Source of the DNA: Thereva unica
Taxonomy: Eukaryota > Arthropoda > Insecta > Diptera > Therevidae
Length of the DNA stretch: 64,000 bases
Assembly (NCBI GenBank): GCA_949987705.1
Contig: OX465281.1
Span: 78,748,543 to 78,812,542 of the forward strand
Direction: 5' to 3'
A program made the translations under genes and the position numbers. Below are positions 1 through 11,829 of the stretch, one piece after another. The notes beneath the pieces were generated by a model. That model did not search any database. It had not been told where the DNA came from and was given only the letters and a program-made list of their open reading frames with translations. The first letter of the stretch is position 1. Every line of letters begins with the position of its first letter.

Positions 1-196
1 CTTGGAGCGAGAGCGAGAAACTTTTGAAATCTCTCACAGCAACATAGTTCCGCGATATGGGATTTGTCTTCGCTCTCTCTCGTCATCATAACTGCGGATA
101 TGATTAGCGGACATGGATATAGTTATGGGATATGTGTCTTTGGCTGGAATGATATGTCTTATATCCAATCTTCTAGTGGAGTTACTTAACCCAAGC

Positions 197-250
197 CTAT
201 TTAGCACCACCTTTACCAAGACCTTTTCCTCCTTTGCCACGACCAGTCAT
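197..250 (-). pseudogene. His4: Histone H4, first 17 codons only
   Basis: Reading leftwards from the ATG at 250, the sequence encodes the conserved H4 amino end (MTGRGKGGKGLGKGGAK), then meets TAG at 199-197 where Arg-His-Arg should follow. Nothing recognisable as H4 lies between there and base 1. H4 is normally 103 residues, so this is a stub and not a window-edge truncation. Its promoter (TATA on the minus strand at 338-346, initiator at 310-315) is still present and shared with H3. I infer a deletion or rearrangement breakpoint just after codon 17. The divergent arrangement with H3 is that of fly histone repeat units. Confidence 0.9.
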
Positions 251-965
<715 letters not shown>

Positions 966-985
966 GATATCTATAATAAAAAATC

Positions 986-1001
986 GGTCCTTTTCAGGAC
1001 C
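986..1001 (+). terminator. Histone mRNA 3' stem-loop
   Basis: GGTCCTTTTCAGGACC forms a 6-bp stem with a TTTC loop, 20 bp after the H3 stop. It fits the metazoan histone stem-loop bound by SLBP for processing of non-polyadenylated histone mRNA. This supports the H3 gene being of the replication-dependent class. Confidence 0.92.
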
Positions 1002-1784
1002 ACAAAATGTTTAAACTTTGAGTAAATTTTTCTTGTCATATGGAAGAAATATTTTCTAATATTTCCTTGATTTTTAATCCTAAAAAAATATAAGAGCCGC
1101 ACTTGTATAATTTTTTTGTTAGGTTATACATATGTTTCATTTTCCTAATTACAAGCTATTAGATTTTTGTCTCTGGCAAATTCGTAGAAAAAAAATCTTA
1201 AATCCTGTCATATTGCATGCTTTAAAATCACAATAGGTGAAATGCCGGTGCAATACATACGTAAAAATGATCAGACATTTTGCGTTAGTTAAAATGACGC
1301 TAATTTCAAAATACATGCTCGGGCGGGAGGGAGAGAAAAAAACAGTTTTATGTGTATGTATTGCAAGAGCGCTCATAAGGAAGGCGATCATGGAGTTATC
1401 ACACCAGCGCACAGAAAAAAATTCAAACCGCTTTCATTTTATATTAAAGAAAAGAAGCTCTCGGATCTAAGCAAAAATCATCTATAGCAGCTACATTTAT
1501 AGAAAATGCAATAGTGTTTGTTTGAAAGCATTATGTATGAATACATGAAGCTTCTCTTGATAGTGCTTAATCCAAGGCCACTTGGAAATATTTTTATTTT
1601 TTGATCCAACTTGATTTCCTTGCGAGTTGGGTTTTTTTTACAGCTGTGCAAAATGCAAATATTTCCTTCAGTAAAAATTTTAATTTAAATAAAAGCTGAA
1701 AATAATAAGTCTGCGTATCAGTCTGCGGACTGATGTCTGTACTACTAGTGAGTATATACTCGAGAGCTTTGAATGCCAACATCT
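1002..1784. other. Unassigned AT-rich sequence after H3
   Basis: No conserved ORF, TIR or second histone gene was recognised. In a typical fly histone repeat the next gene would be H1 or H2A/H2B, so the unit stops here or continues outside the window. The right limit is where homology to the CsRn1-type pol begins. Confidence 0.5.
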
Positions 1785-2769
1785 TGGCAAATATAAAGTA
1801 TTGTTAATGAAGTACGCTTCATTAACACAACCACCAAATTTTAACCTACCGGTTAAACACAATGTGCAACACCACATTGTTACTAATGGGCAATTACCTT
1901 TCGTTACCGCTCGTAGACTTCATCCTGAGAAGCTCAAGGTGGCGAAATTGGAGTTTGAACATATGGTTCAACTAGGGATTTGTCGACCATCGTCGTCTCC
2001 CGCAGCATCTCCACTTCATCTGGTCCCTAAACGGGATTCAAATGATTGGAGGCCATGCGGCGACTACCGTCGCCTTAATGCAGTCACAGTGCCGGATAGA
2101 GATCCAATCCCGCACATTCACAATTTTTCTGTGAACCTTCACGGATGCACGATTTTTTCGAAGGTGGATTTGGTACGTGCGTATCATAACATCCCCATTG
2201 CACAAGAAGACGTGCATAAGGCTGCCATAATAACACCTTTTGGTCTGTTTGAGTTTACTCGCATGCCATTTGGGTTAAGAAATGCAGCCCAGTCATTTCA
2301 AAGATTTATGAATGAAGTCACAAGAGACTTAGACTTCGTTTATGTCTATCTAGACGATATACTTATCGCTAGTAAATCCGAGGATGAGCATCTCACTCAC
2401 CTCGAACTACTGTTTAAACGCCTTGATAACTTTGGTTTAACATAAAGTTATCAAAATGCGTTTTTGGGGTCAGTGAGATCAACTTTTTGGGACATAGTAT
2501 CGGCAAGGATGGAATCCTTCCATCACCCGAACGTGTCTAAGCAATTAATGACCTCACAACTCCAACAACAGTCAAAAAAATGCAAAAATTTATAGGAATG
2601 GTGAACTTTTATCACCGATTTATTCCTAAACTAGCACAACTGCCCAAGGAACTCCTCAATTGTCCATCAACAACTAAAAATAAGGAACAACTTCCTTGGC
2701 CCGCAGAATGTCAACAAGCATTCCGCGACGTGAAAGCCGCAATGGCTGCAGCAGTGATGCTGATACACC
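1785..2769 (+). pseudogene. CsRn1-type Ty3/gypsy reverse transcriptase, fossil
   Basis: This segment aligns by eye with residues about 140-460 of the intact pol at 53987-57007. It begins in the linker after protease. RT motifs are present: the [11 protein letters not shown] palm motif, the [12 protein letters not shown] block and the [11 protein letters not shown] active site near 2340-2370. A small deletion at about 2445 shifts frame just before the homologue's IKLEKCVF stretch, and a TAA lies at 2538-2540. Reading resumes at 2580 in the connection domain. There is no gag, protease or 5' LTR, so the copy is truncated at its 5' end. An 8-bp-TSD MITE interrupts it at 2778. Confidence 0.92.
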
Positions 2770-3351
2770 CCCTAGAGCAGGGGTTCCCAACCTTTCTGTG
2801 GTGCGGGCGCATTTGAGATTGCAAAACAAACTAGCGGGCGCAAGTCGGATTTAAAAACAACACAACACATTGGTAGCACCTGATGATAACAGTAAGAGTT
2901 TACAACGACCGCTCGCTGTGACAACTAATATTATACTACTATAATAATACAATAAAGATGCCGAGAAAGACATGATGGTAAGGCTTCTTTCATATTGGAT
3001 GGCGGTTTGGCCGCGATTTCATTGCTTTTCGTACTAAGTAAGTCAGTTTTACTCAAAGCTACTGAGCGAGAAAAACAATAAAAATGCAACCAAATCGTGG
3101 GACCTAACCGACAAAGTTAGGGTCTGAAGGTCTAATTCCCGTGGTGGATTAGACAGATGTTAGTGTAGCCAATTTAGCGAATTTCTTACTACATCTAGCA
3201 AGATTTTTAAAATTAAAGTAACTTTTAAATTTTTTTTTTTTTTAAGATTTGTTTTTTTCCGTATTTTAGCACTTTGTCGCGGGCACAATTAAATATCTTC
3301 GTGGGCACATATGCGCCCGCGGGCACAAGGTTGGGAACCCCTGCCCTAGAG
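2770..3351. mobile_element. 566-bp hAT-type MITE with TSD CCCTAGAG
   Basis: The element proper is 2778-3343. It starts CAGGGGTTCCCAACCTT and ends with the inverse, a 17-bp perfect TIR, followed by a G/C-rich subterminal repeat (gcgggcgcat / atgcgcccgc). CCCTAGAG occurs at 2770-2777 and again at 3344-3351, a perfect 8-bp TSD. An 8-bp TSD and CAG-starting TIR are hAT hallmarks. It has no transposase ORF, so it is non-autonomous. Removing it with one TSD copy restores the reading frame of the host gypsy fossil between connection and RNase H, which dates it after that element. Confidence 0.93.
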
Positions 3352-3756
3352 GATGCTAAATATAGCGTCACAACTGATGCTTCCGACTTTGCTATCGGAG
3401 CTGTGCTGGAACAGTTTAACGGTCACAGATGGCAACCATTAGCTTTCTTTTCTAAGAAGCTATCATCTGCTGAACGAAATTATTCTGCATTCGATCGCGA
3501 ACTACTCGCAATCTTTGCAGCAATAAAACATTTTCGGTACTTTGTTGAAGGAAGAAATTTCGTGGTCTACACTGACCACAAGCCTTTAATACACGCCCTT
3601 CACACAAAAACCGAAAGATCTCCCCGCCAAACAAGACACCTGAGCCTAATTTCCCAGTTCACAACAGACATCAGACATGTCGCTGGGAAACAAAACGTTG
3701 TCGCAGATTATTTATCTCGCTCATTAGCGGCCGACAACGTTGATAAAATCACCTAG
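3352..3756 (+). pseudogene. CsRn1-type gypsy RNase H domain, fossil
   Basis: Continuation of the same pol after the MITE. The RNase H motifs TTDASDFAIGAVLEQ, ELLAIFAAIKHF and YTDHKPL are clear and colinear with the intact copy at 55420-55800. The reading ends at a TAG at 3754-3756; the downstream integrase is in another frame, and the spacer corresponding to residues about 604-630 of the intact protein is deleted. Confidence 0.9.
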
Positions 3757-4831
3757 TAGTAGCTCGAAGGTAAAACTAATACTCACACCAATTCCTTTCA
3801 CAACTCATGAAGTTTGGTGTGAGATTAGCACAGGTACATTACGCCCATACATACCTTCATCATTAAGAAAATTAGCATTCAATGCTGAACATAACTTGTC
3901 GCATCCAGGCATACGCGCCACAAGGCAAGCTATCACTAAGAAATGTTTTTGGCCAGCGATCAAGAAAGACTATAACAACTGGTCTAGATCCTGTATAGGC
4001 TGCCAAAAATCTAAAGTTTCGAGACACACCAAATCTCCACATGAAGCTTTTAATTTACCGAATAATAGATTCGAAATTATCCATATGGACATTGTTGGAC
4101 CATTGCCCCCATCTCGACGATATTCACATATTCTAACAATTGTAGACCGATTTACGAGATGGCCGGAGACATATCCAATGCGAGACATCTCTGCTACTAC
4201 GATGGCCAAGCATTTTGTCACCGAGTATGTCCCTAGATTTGGCGCCCCACTTGAACTTACAACAGATCAAGGGTCGCAATTTGAATCAAAATTATTCAAT
4301 GAAGTCACAAGACTTCTAGGTACACACAGAATACGTACTACCGCCTACCATCCGCAAGCAAATGGGATGGTTGAGCGGTTCCATAGACAACTAAAAGCGG
4401 CCTTAATGGCAAGGGACAACACTACTCATTGGAGTGAAGATTTGCCCTTTGTTTTATTAGGTATTCGCTCGGCAGTTAAAACCGATTTGCAATGCTCACC
4501 AGCAGAGCTTGTCTATGGACAGAATCTGAGGCTACCCAATTCAATTTCCATCCCAACGGATGCAAACCCGATAGAGAACTCAGAATTTCTAACACGTCTT
4601 CGCACACACATGAAAGGTCTGTCAGCGACACAGCCCCGACAGTCAGTTCAGAATGATGTGTTCGTGCCGAACGCCTTAGAGAACGCGGAGTGCGTTTTCA
4701 TACGTACCGATCGCGTCCGACGACCTTTTGAAACACCATACGAAGGGCCATTCAAAGTAATCAAAAGATTACGTAAACATTTTGTCGTCAACCTAAATGG
4801 CACAAATAAGTCGATAGCTCTTGACTATTGA
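3757..4831 (+). pseudogene. CsRn1-type gypsy integrase, fossil
   Basis: This encodes the HHCC zinc-binding segment ([15 protein letters not shown] to CIGCQKSK) and the DDE core. The first Asp is present here (IHMDIVGP, GAC at 4088-4090), followed by TTDQGSQFES and [10 protein letters not shown]. It is therefore useful as an in-window reference for the younger copy at 51619-57471, which has lost that Asp. The C-terminal part runs to NKSIALDY and a TGA; no 3' LTR follows. Confidence 0.9.
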
Positions 4832-5065
4832 CGTTCAAATAAAAAAAATCTAAACAGTTGTCAACGAGATATAAAAATGAAAAGATATCGGTTTTTTAAA
4901 TGTGAATTAATTAAATACATAAATAACCAACCAATTAATTATAAAGTAAAAGTTAAATTCTAAATTAAAATAAAGTTAGAAAGTTTCAAACCAAAAATAC
5001 TATTAATAAAAAACTTAACCAAACAACTATTAGGAAGCTAACTTCTAAAAGTCACCCAGTTCGTC
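4832..5065. other. AT-rich spacer, nothing recognised
   Basis: A short AT-rich interval between the gypsy fossil and the downstream end of the minus-strand LINE ORF1. On the minus strand it could be the ORF1-ORF2 junction of that LINE, but no ORF2 sequence is present. Confidence 0.4.
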
Positions 5066-5865
5066 CTACGTCGTTGATGGCGAAGGGACGCCTGAGGTTT
5101 TGATATCCTCTTCGGATAAGAAAGGAGAGTCTTTTGGACCCAGGGTTGGTAGGTGAGTACCCCCAGGCAGCTTAGGATCAGCTACTTCCGTTCCTGTGTC
5201 ACCCGCAATGCCAGGCACATTGGGATCAGCTACTTGCGTAACTGTGCCACCCGCAGTGCTAAGTACGTTGGGTTCAGAAACTTTCGTACCTGTGTTAGGC
5301 ATAGTGCCCGAGGGTTCACTATCTCCAGCCGCAGGTTGAGTAGTTGAAGCCACTCCACTCTGCTTGAGGGGCAAGATATCTTTTTTGAAAGGCCTTAGAA
5401 TTATGGCAGAGAAACCGTAAGTTATGACGTCACCAGGTTTCGCCAAAGGACCTAGCGACTCCTTGCTAATTACGAGTGTAACCACTCGTCCGTCTATATT
5501 CGGATCCTCCAGTTTCGTAACTTTCCATGATGACGCCTGTTGCTGTGTGCTGCTCAACCGAATGATATCCAGAACAGCCTGAGATTCGTCTAGTTCCGCT
5601 GGCATCCAAGAACGTGACCTTGAGTTTAGCGCCTTATTATGCTTTTTCGATTCTGGATATGGCTGTTTGATAGAGATCGACAGATCTCTGATCGGCATAT
5701 GCGATGAGCTTCACGCTGCCCTGATGTCATCCACCATCGCGACAGCAAGGAGCAGTGACAGGATGCTCCTGCAGAATTGGGAGAAATATCGTCGAGAGTC
5801 TGATCTCAGTTCTCCTCCATTTTCAGGTAAAATGGTGCCGTTTGGGTCGCTTTCGTCGATAACGG
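5066..5865 (-). pseudogene. LINE ORF1-like DUF4780 protein, C-terminal part
   Basis: On the minus strand this carries the DUF4780 pattern seen in many insect retrotransposon-linked proteins. A segment from DESDPNGTILPEN near 5860 passes through a frameshift to ADQRSVDLYQ, then SRSWMPAEL, SSWKVTKLEDPN, ESLGPLAKPG and YGFSAIILRPFK. A tail with three to four degenerate repeats of about 17-20 residues (EPNVLSTAGG / DPNVPGIAGD / DPKLPGG) follows at about 5160-5300. At least one frameshift near 5810 and stops near 5720 show decay. The amino half lies at 11848-12045; the two halves were separated by the 5,978-bp insertion. No reverse transcriptase ORF is adjacent. The family assignment is from memory. 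Confidence 0.72.
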
Positions 5866-5879
5866 CATGGGCGTAGCAA

Positions 5880-6349
5880 CTGGGTGGGCCAGGTGGGCCA
5901 GGCCCACCCCAGAATCCTTCTGGCCCACCCCACAGTAAAAGTGATTCACTTATTAAAAACAAGATAAATCCGCTCTAAAACCCGTGATGTTACATAATGC
6001 TTAAAACAATTTTACAAAAAATAGTTTTTAAATCATCCCTCGGTTGTGGTCCACCGTTAAACTACGATTATAATTGGTTCGTGGCGCATGACACATCGTA
6101 GTGGCCCCAATGGCCATGGATATAAAGCTGGAAAAACATAATTGCATTGCGTTGTATTGCTTGGGTGGGTATCAAGTGCATTTCATACAATGCAGTGCCG
6201 TTTTTATAAGACAGCAGTCTTCAAAATACTACTTTCTTCAGTACAGCGTTGCCTACTCTTGCCTCCAAAGACCACTATATTCGGCTTTTAAAACCACCAG
6301 TAAACCACTAAAATGTTTTCCTCTCGTCAGTAACTAGATATTCCACTAA
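5880..6349. other. Left internal sequence of the CATGGGCG element
   Basis: Contains the GGCCCACC-rich subterminal block (about 5880-5935) and AT-rich sequence with no conserved ORF. Confidence 0.45.
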
Positions 6350-6500
6350 CCCCCTATTCTAAAATTGAGACCAGTCATAAGCCACAAGCTTTAGCGACTC
6401 GCGCTTGCTTTTTATAAACTTCTTATTTTGGTTTCTATGTCGATGTTGACAGAAGTTACGTATAAACAACTTCAAAATAAATACCTTTAGAATACAGGGG
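6350..6500. mobile_element. Short MITE with CCCCCTATTCTAAAA ends, copy 1
   Basis: The left end CCCCCTATTCTAAAATTG (6350) and right end CTTTAGAATACAGGGG (to 6500) are imperfect inverted repeats. The copy at 9958-10649 shares the left 45 bp or so (gaccagtcataagtcacaa) and the right end. About 150 bp, no ORF. The hAT element inserted at its extreme right edge. TSD not resolved. Confidence 0.55.
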
Positions 6501-6642
6501 TATATCTAACGTGGCCATTTATATTTTTCGTCAGAGCGGGACACCTGCGGAATTTTTAACAAAACAAGAACTAATTGCTGTTTTAACTGCTTTTTATTTA
6601 CTAATAATAAGGAAGTGAATGAATTTAATTAATATAACGTCT

Positions 6643-8512
6643 CTAGACACTTGTTTTATATTTTTCGGCGGAGCAAATCTGTTTCAAAATATCGGGTCTC
6701 GTTTTCAAGTAAGAATGGAGCTGATTACATGATTTGTTGATGTTTGTCTTGGTGATCAATATGGCTTTCAAAACTCCAAGGCTCAATTGTGTTTTTTCAC
6801 TTGTCCATATTTTATTCATTAGAGAAAAAAACTCTTTCGACAGGTGCGTTACTTCCAGGCAAACATGAAACGTACTCAATAATTACACGAAAGCTCGTAG
6901 ATTTGAGATTGTTAGCACGGAAGTGAGTGAACAACTCCACCCAACGGTCTTCAGTAGCAACATTCTCACCATTCCAGCTTGTTATTTTTGCCTCTGTAGC
7001 GTAATTGCAAATAAGAGAAAACTCGTCGAACACTTCCGTATCTTGACTGCAGCTAAGAAATCCTTGCATGATCAGCAAATCCGTCACATTCTGAACTTCT
7101 TCCCAAGTAGGTACTTTTGTCAAATTTGTCCATTCAAATACCTCTAGTTTTGTATTGAACTGACACCATTGCTCCAAGTATTCCTTACTTGTCTTATAAA
7201 ATTCAGCGGCCGCAGTTTTCACATTCTCCTGATCAGTTTCCTGTAATTTTACCAGTAGATTACGGACAGTGTGAGGAAGGAAAGGTAAATTCTCTTTAAG
7301 TGCCAAGTTATCTCGTAGACGATTAATTTCCTTCGAAGTTTCTATTGCAGACACCTTTTGACCCTCGACTTTCAACACGACTTGATGAAAAGTCGCTGCT
7401 TGTGCATGCATAAAATATAACCACAACTCAGAGCTGGGATTTTCGAAGAAGGCTCTTAAAATATTTGGACATTTTTCGATGCCCAGGAAATAGCTCTTCA
7501 AAGGTTCAAACATTTTTAAAACTCTCTCAAGAGCCGGCATTAACGCAAGCCACCTAGTTTTACTGTAGCCCAAAAGTTTGTTATATTCTGTGTCAGTGGA
7601 ATCACATATCTCTTTCAAAGATTCTACTCGAACGCTGTAGATGTAGAAAAATGAATAAATTTTGACAATGATGCATTCGAAGTCAACAGGAAGGCAATCG
7701 GCGGATGTTTTGATCGCGTTGTGAACTATGTGGGCCCCACATCCAATTCCAATGAGCTGTCTCCCGAGAGATAAGTTTAATTTTGCGTAGACATTATTTT
7801 TCCCTTTTCTATTCTTTCCTCCAAAATTGCAGTTCGTATTGTCTCCACAAAATGCCACAATTTTCTTACTCAAATCATTGCATGATAACACTTTCTTTAA
7901 ATAATCGACAATTATGTCGGATGTTTCACCTGGCTGGTTTTGAAACTCTAAAATTTTGACGTTCACGCCTTCGTATGGTAAAAAATAGCGGATCAAAACC
8001 GGGAATAATTTTGTCGCGCCATGATTTGAAGCATCCGTTAATAATGTTATGCAGTGGGCTTCGCGAAGGTGCTCCTTCAATTCATCCGTCGCCATAGGTG
8101 CCAGTATATTTACAACAATAGCCTGAGATTTTGTACGAGCACATCTAAATTTCTGCTCAAAACATGTTTGTATTAAATTAGAAGCACAGTCATTTGAGCG
8201 AAAACTGTGGTTTTCTTGCACCGTGTGATACGCCCACGCACCCTCCGCTGCAGCTATATTCAAATCTTTGGAAGTCGGCAAATCGGTTCTTTTAAAAAAA
8301 TCACGCATTGACGAGCTTGATGCAGCAGCTTGATCGGATAGCCTGTGTTTTTCCGATTTCAAATGTTTCTCAATATCGGCGGCACCACCATGTCCAACAC
8401 TAAAATCAGTCCGACACTTTTCACACGTAACATCTGCTGCATCACTTCTTTGTTTTATAAATGGATACTTATTTTGCAAAGTAATATTAAAACTGCACTT
8501 GCGTTTAGGCAT
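6643..8512 (-). pseudogene. hAT transposase, one frameshift
   Basis: Starts at the ATG at 8512. A C2H2 BED-like zinc finger is at residues 30-56 (C30, C33, H50, H56). The RNase H-like core includes LLTDASNHGATKLFPVLIRYF near residue 160, CGDNTNC and a CGAHIVHNA segment. The C-terminal hATC dimerisation region is SCLPGSNAPVERVF. At that point a 7-A run (6825-6831 on plus) shifts frame; reading continues in another frame as SLMNKIWTSEK to the stop at 6643. With six A the frame would be open over about 620 residues, a normal hAT length. The break may be recent decay or a base-calling error. The surrounding TIR and TSD are intact. Confidence 0.9.
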
Positions 8513-8792
8513 TTTTGTAATGTTACAACGGTTACAACTACGAAAATTTGATAGTGCGCTCCGAACACTGACTCTAACTAAAACAAAACATTGTTATGAT
8601 TGTTCGCTGAGTGGAGATAGAGCGGCAACCATCCATCCATCCCGCTCTCTTTTTTTGCTGTTTTATTGCTTTTCCAGGAAGTTTGTGTGCTAGCCCGGAG
8701 TCTTCCTTCACTATTTAAATGTTTTTTTGTTGCTTTTTCGATGAAATTTTGCCTCCACCGGTGGCCTTTCGAGGTTTTATTGCTTTTCTCAC

Positions 8793-9123
8793 TTATGCCG
8801 GATTCATCGTTGCGGATGAGTCGCGTCGCACAAATTTCCCAAAAAGAGAGTCAGCTGAACTTCGATTCATTGTTGTAGTCATAGTGTGCCGCACATTTTG
8901 TATGATTTGACAGTTTTTCAGACAATTTGCATCAAAAACATATGATTTTTTTGACAATTTTTAAAATCCGCCGCACAAAAGTTGAAGTTGGTTCAACTTT
9001 TTTTGAGAGAGAAAAAAAATCCCAAAAATTTCCCAAAATTGAGAAAGGTACAATTTTTCATACAAAAAGTATGCGCGCACATGAGTGCGGCGCGAATCAT
9101 CCGCAACGATGAATCCGGCATTA
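8793..9123. mobile_element. 325-bp MITE, TIR TGCCGGATTCATCGTTGCGG, copy 1
   Basis: Element 8796-9120. The TIR is at least 24 bp (TGCCGGATTCATCGTTGCGG... and its inverse ending CCGGCA). TTA flanks it at 8793-8795 and 9121-9123, matching the 3-bp TWA target of PIF/Harbinger. Inserted within the hAT element outside its transposase. A second copy is at 33406-33756. Non-coding. Confidence 0.85.
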
Positions 9124-9361
9124 GTGACCCAAATTTTTAGGAAAAGATTTTAAAATATTAAAAACTATTTGTTAAATTTCCCTGGCAATTGAAATTTCTT
9201 TCACTAACACTATATTATAATTTGTCTATGTTTATAGCATGCATTCATTTGGCATAAAGCTAAAGCGGGACGTTTGTGTTCTTACTGGGGACAGCGGGAC
9301 AGACAGTGTGAAAGCGGGACTGTCCCGCCCAAAGCGGGCGTATGGTCACGTTAGGTATATC

Positions 9362-9957
9362 TAAAGTTCCTCAAACTTAATGTTAGATAGACGCTGTTCC
9401 CAACTAATTCAAAAAACAAAATGATAAATCACTGCACTAATAAATTGCTATAAAATAATAGATTTTAATAATAGAATCAGCATTATTGCTTTGACAAATT
9501 ACCATTATAACCTGGCTTCATTGACCGAACTGCCTAAGTACGAGTAAATTAGTGAACTGAACTTGAAAATAGCCTCAATTCGCATACAATTTCCATATAT
9601 TCAACTGAGGATAGTGGTGGATCCACACTACGCGAACTTAGCTCTTACGCGCTTTTGCCTATTTTTCATAAAGAGTTTTGTGATTACCTTTTTAATGTCA
9701 AGGGTAGTGGGGCAAAACTGCGCGGACAATAGTCTGGAATTAAAACGGTGCATTGTACGTTCACACAATACGGGCTTTACAAAAGCGCGTATGGCCTTTC
9801 AAATGAAAATTGGTTTTTTGTGAATGTTGTAGATTAATTAATATTCATTTTTAAAAAGCTCATAAATTATTTGTTTTCAGATTAGTTCTTGCTTTAGGAT
9901 CCAACATAAATCTAATAATTCTAGATATTACTCTCAACTCCCGATTCAGAAAATTAT
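9362..9957. other. Middle internal sequence of the CATGGGCG element
   Basis: AT-rich, no conserved protein. The 86-codon plus-strand ORF here has no family resemblance I can name. Confidence 0.4.
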
Positions 9958-10649
9958 CCCCCCTGTTCTAAAATTGTGACCAGTCATAAGTCACAAGGTT
10001 TGGGGGCTCACGCTTACATCTTATGATAATCTTATTTTGGTTTTTATGTCAATGCTAAAGCCCTGGACAGACATGTGATTTCGATATATAATATTGAGAT
10101 CACGATATCAAAATAAACTAAGTAGTGACAGACATAATATTATGATATCTGTGGCAGTTGTATTTTTGACAGTTGGAATTTAAATTTCTAAGCGTTCGCA
10201 AATATTTCTTTATTTCAGGTTCGTATTCTACTTTAATAAATAGTTACTATAGTAACTATACAAAACTAAACAAATATAAAAATTTTAAAGGTATCTTGAT
10301 ATTTCAAAAGAGCAAAAGTTTGAGTTTTTATAATTTCCGCTAGCGAAAAATAGCGCTGCTCTCACTAGAAATTACTCATATCATGTTAATATTATGAAAA
10401 TCAGCTGTGTTTCGATATTACGTTAATATCATGTTGTTGCGTTTTGATATTATGATATGGGGGTGACAGACATATCCGAATATTATAATATTAGGAATAT
10501 TATGATATCGAAATCACATGTCTGTCCAGGGCTTAAAAGAGAAGTTACGTTTATTTCATTCCTACTTCGCTTCTAAGTTACTGTTGATTTAGTAAAGGTT
10601 TTCTATTTTGATTGTGTTGTGACTTATAGCTGCTTTTAGAATACGGGGG
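9958..10649. mobile_element. CCCCCTRTTCTAAAA MITE, copy 2, carrying a nested MITE
   Basis: The left end CCCCCTGTTCTAAAATTG and right end TTTTAGAATACGGGGG are imperfect inverted repeats. It matches copy 1 at 6350-6500, including the inner motif gaccagtcataagtcacaa. The excess length comes from the 475-bp element 10059-10533 nested within. Confidence 0.6.
10056..10536. mobile_element. 475-bp Harbinger-like MITE, TSD TAA
   Basis: Element 10059-10533 begins AGCCCTGGACAGACATGTGA and ends with its inverse; the TIR extends about 29 bp. TAA lies on both sides (10056-10058, 10534-10536). Inner sequence is rich in ATATTATGATAT palindromes. A 3-bp TAA TSD suggests PIF/Harbinger mobilisation. No ORF. 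Confidence 0.85.
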
Positions 10650-11829
10650 TAAAAGTACACGCGTGCTCTTTTCAAACGCCTTACGGCCAAAAGCACGTGG
10701 AATCTAAGTTTATGTAGTGAGGACGGTCCTTAAAACAGAACTCAGTTCGCCCAACTGGACTCGAACTAAAGTTAAACGTTAGAGCGAGTCACTCTTGATG
10801 TGTCTTTAAGCTGCAGAACTTCATACGAAAAATTGGTGGTATTTTTGGTTTCATTACACTTTGGCAAAAAACTTTTGTTTTTTATTTAAGTGAATCATTA
10901 GGTAAGGGGTAATTGATGTCTTATTATGGTTTAGTGAATGGCCAATACCAATTTTGTATACTTGTACACTTTCCTATTACCACCAAAAAAAACCTACTAA
11001 CCACTAGATTTTTTCCTCACTAACGGCAACTATAAACTACCAGTTCTAGTGGCAAAACCACTGCCAAAAACAAGTTGGCAATGCTGCTTCGGAAATAACT
11101 TGCACGCTCGTAACGCAATGCAAAACTTATTACCAGCTTTAGACAAAGAGTATAATCTCTTACGGAAGAAAAGGCAAAAAGTCAGGAGCTAAGTTCATTT
11201 CATATATACGTAACATATAACGCGGAATACAACCAGAAATAAATAGTTAAGTCGTTGAGTTTTAAATTCAAATCCAACTCAACTCGGCTCCAATAGAAAC
11301 TCAGTATATATGATATGTACAACCTTAAATGCGCAGTACAAATGTACTTTTTGGCGCACTTCTATCTCCATGGTAACCGCAGGTGTATACATATATTAAA
11401 CTAGGTAGCCAAAGAGCCGGGACACGTGGGTCTGGATCTATGATTTGTAGCTAATTTGTTGCTAATTGTGACGTCAAAAATAATTTTGTCGCTCTTCTCA
11501 TTGTTTAAATAATGATGAAAACCGCCAGCGTGATGTCAAGCTGGCTAGCCACACAGCGATCTTTCGAACTGAACACGATAAAAAACAGCATTGAGGATAA
11601 CGTAATGCCGATTTTGTCTCCGGTTTTTGGAGGAGCCAGAATACGATTATTATCGATCGGCCTATCAAGGTGGCTAGGTAACGTGCATACCTCCCATCTA
11701 AAAGTTCTAAATACCTAGGTAGTCTGTACTTAAAAATTGAAAAAAAAAAAAATTAGTTTTGTTATTTATCATCTGTCAGTCGGTAATTAATGGTGGTTTA
11801 AAATCTGGCCCAACCCAGCAAAAATTCAT
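10650..11829. other. Right internal sequence of the CATGGGCG element
   Basis: About 1.2 kb without a recognisable domain. The ORF 11512-11718 is short and unsupported. An A-rich run at 11741-11752 lies close to the right TIR. Confidence 0.4.

Larger units (their letters stand above)
6499..9361 (-). mobile_element. hAT transposon, 2,847 bp, TSD GGTATATC
   Basis: Element 6507-9353. The left end is TAACGTGGCCATTT and the right end, inverted, TAACGTGACCATAC. Subterminal GCGGGAC motifs recur on both sides (6535-6542; 9290-9340). GGTATATC at 6499-6506 and 9354-9361 is a perfect 8-bp TSD, as expected for hAT. It encodes one transposase on the minus strand and carries a 325-bp MITE on its right side. 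Confidence 0.93.

Noticed and set aside
34..240. 68-codon minus-strand ORF overlapping the H4 stub
   Set aside because: It is in another frame from the H4 codons and has no domain; the H4 signal is in the frame starting at 250.
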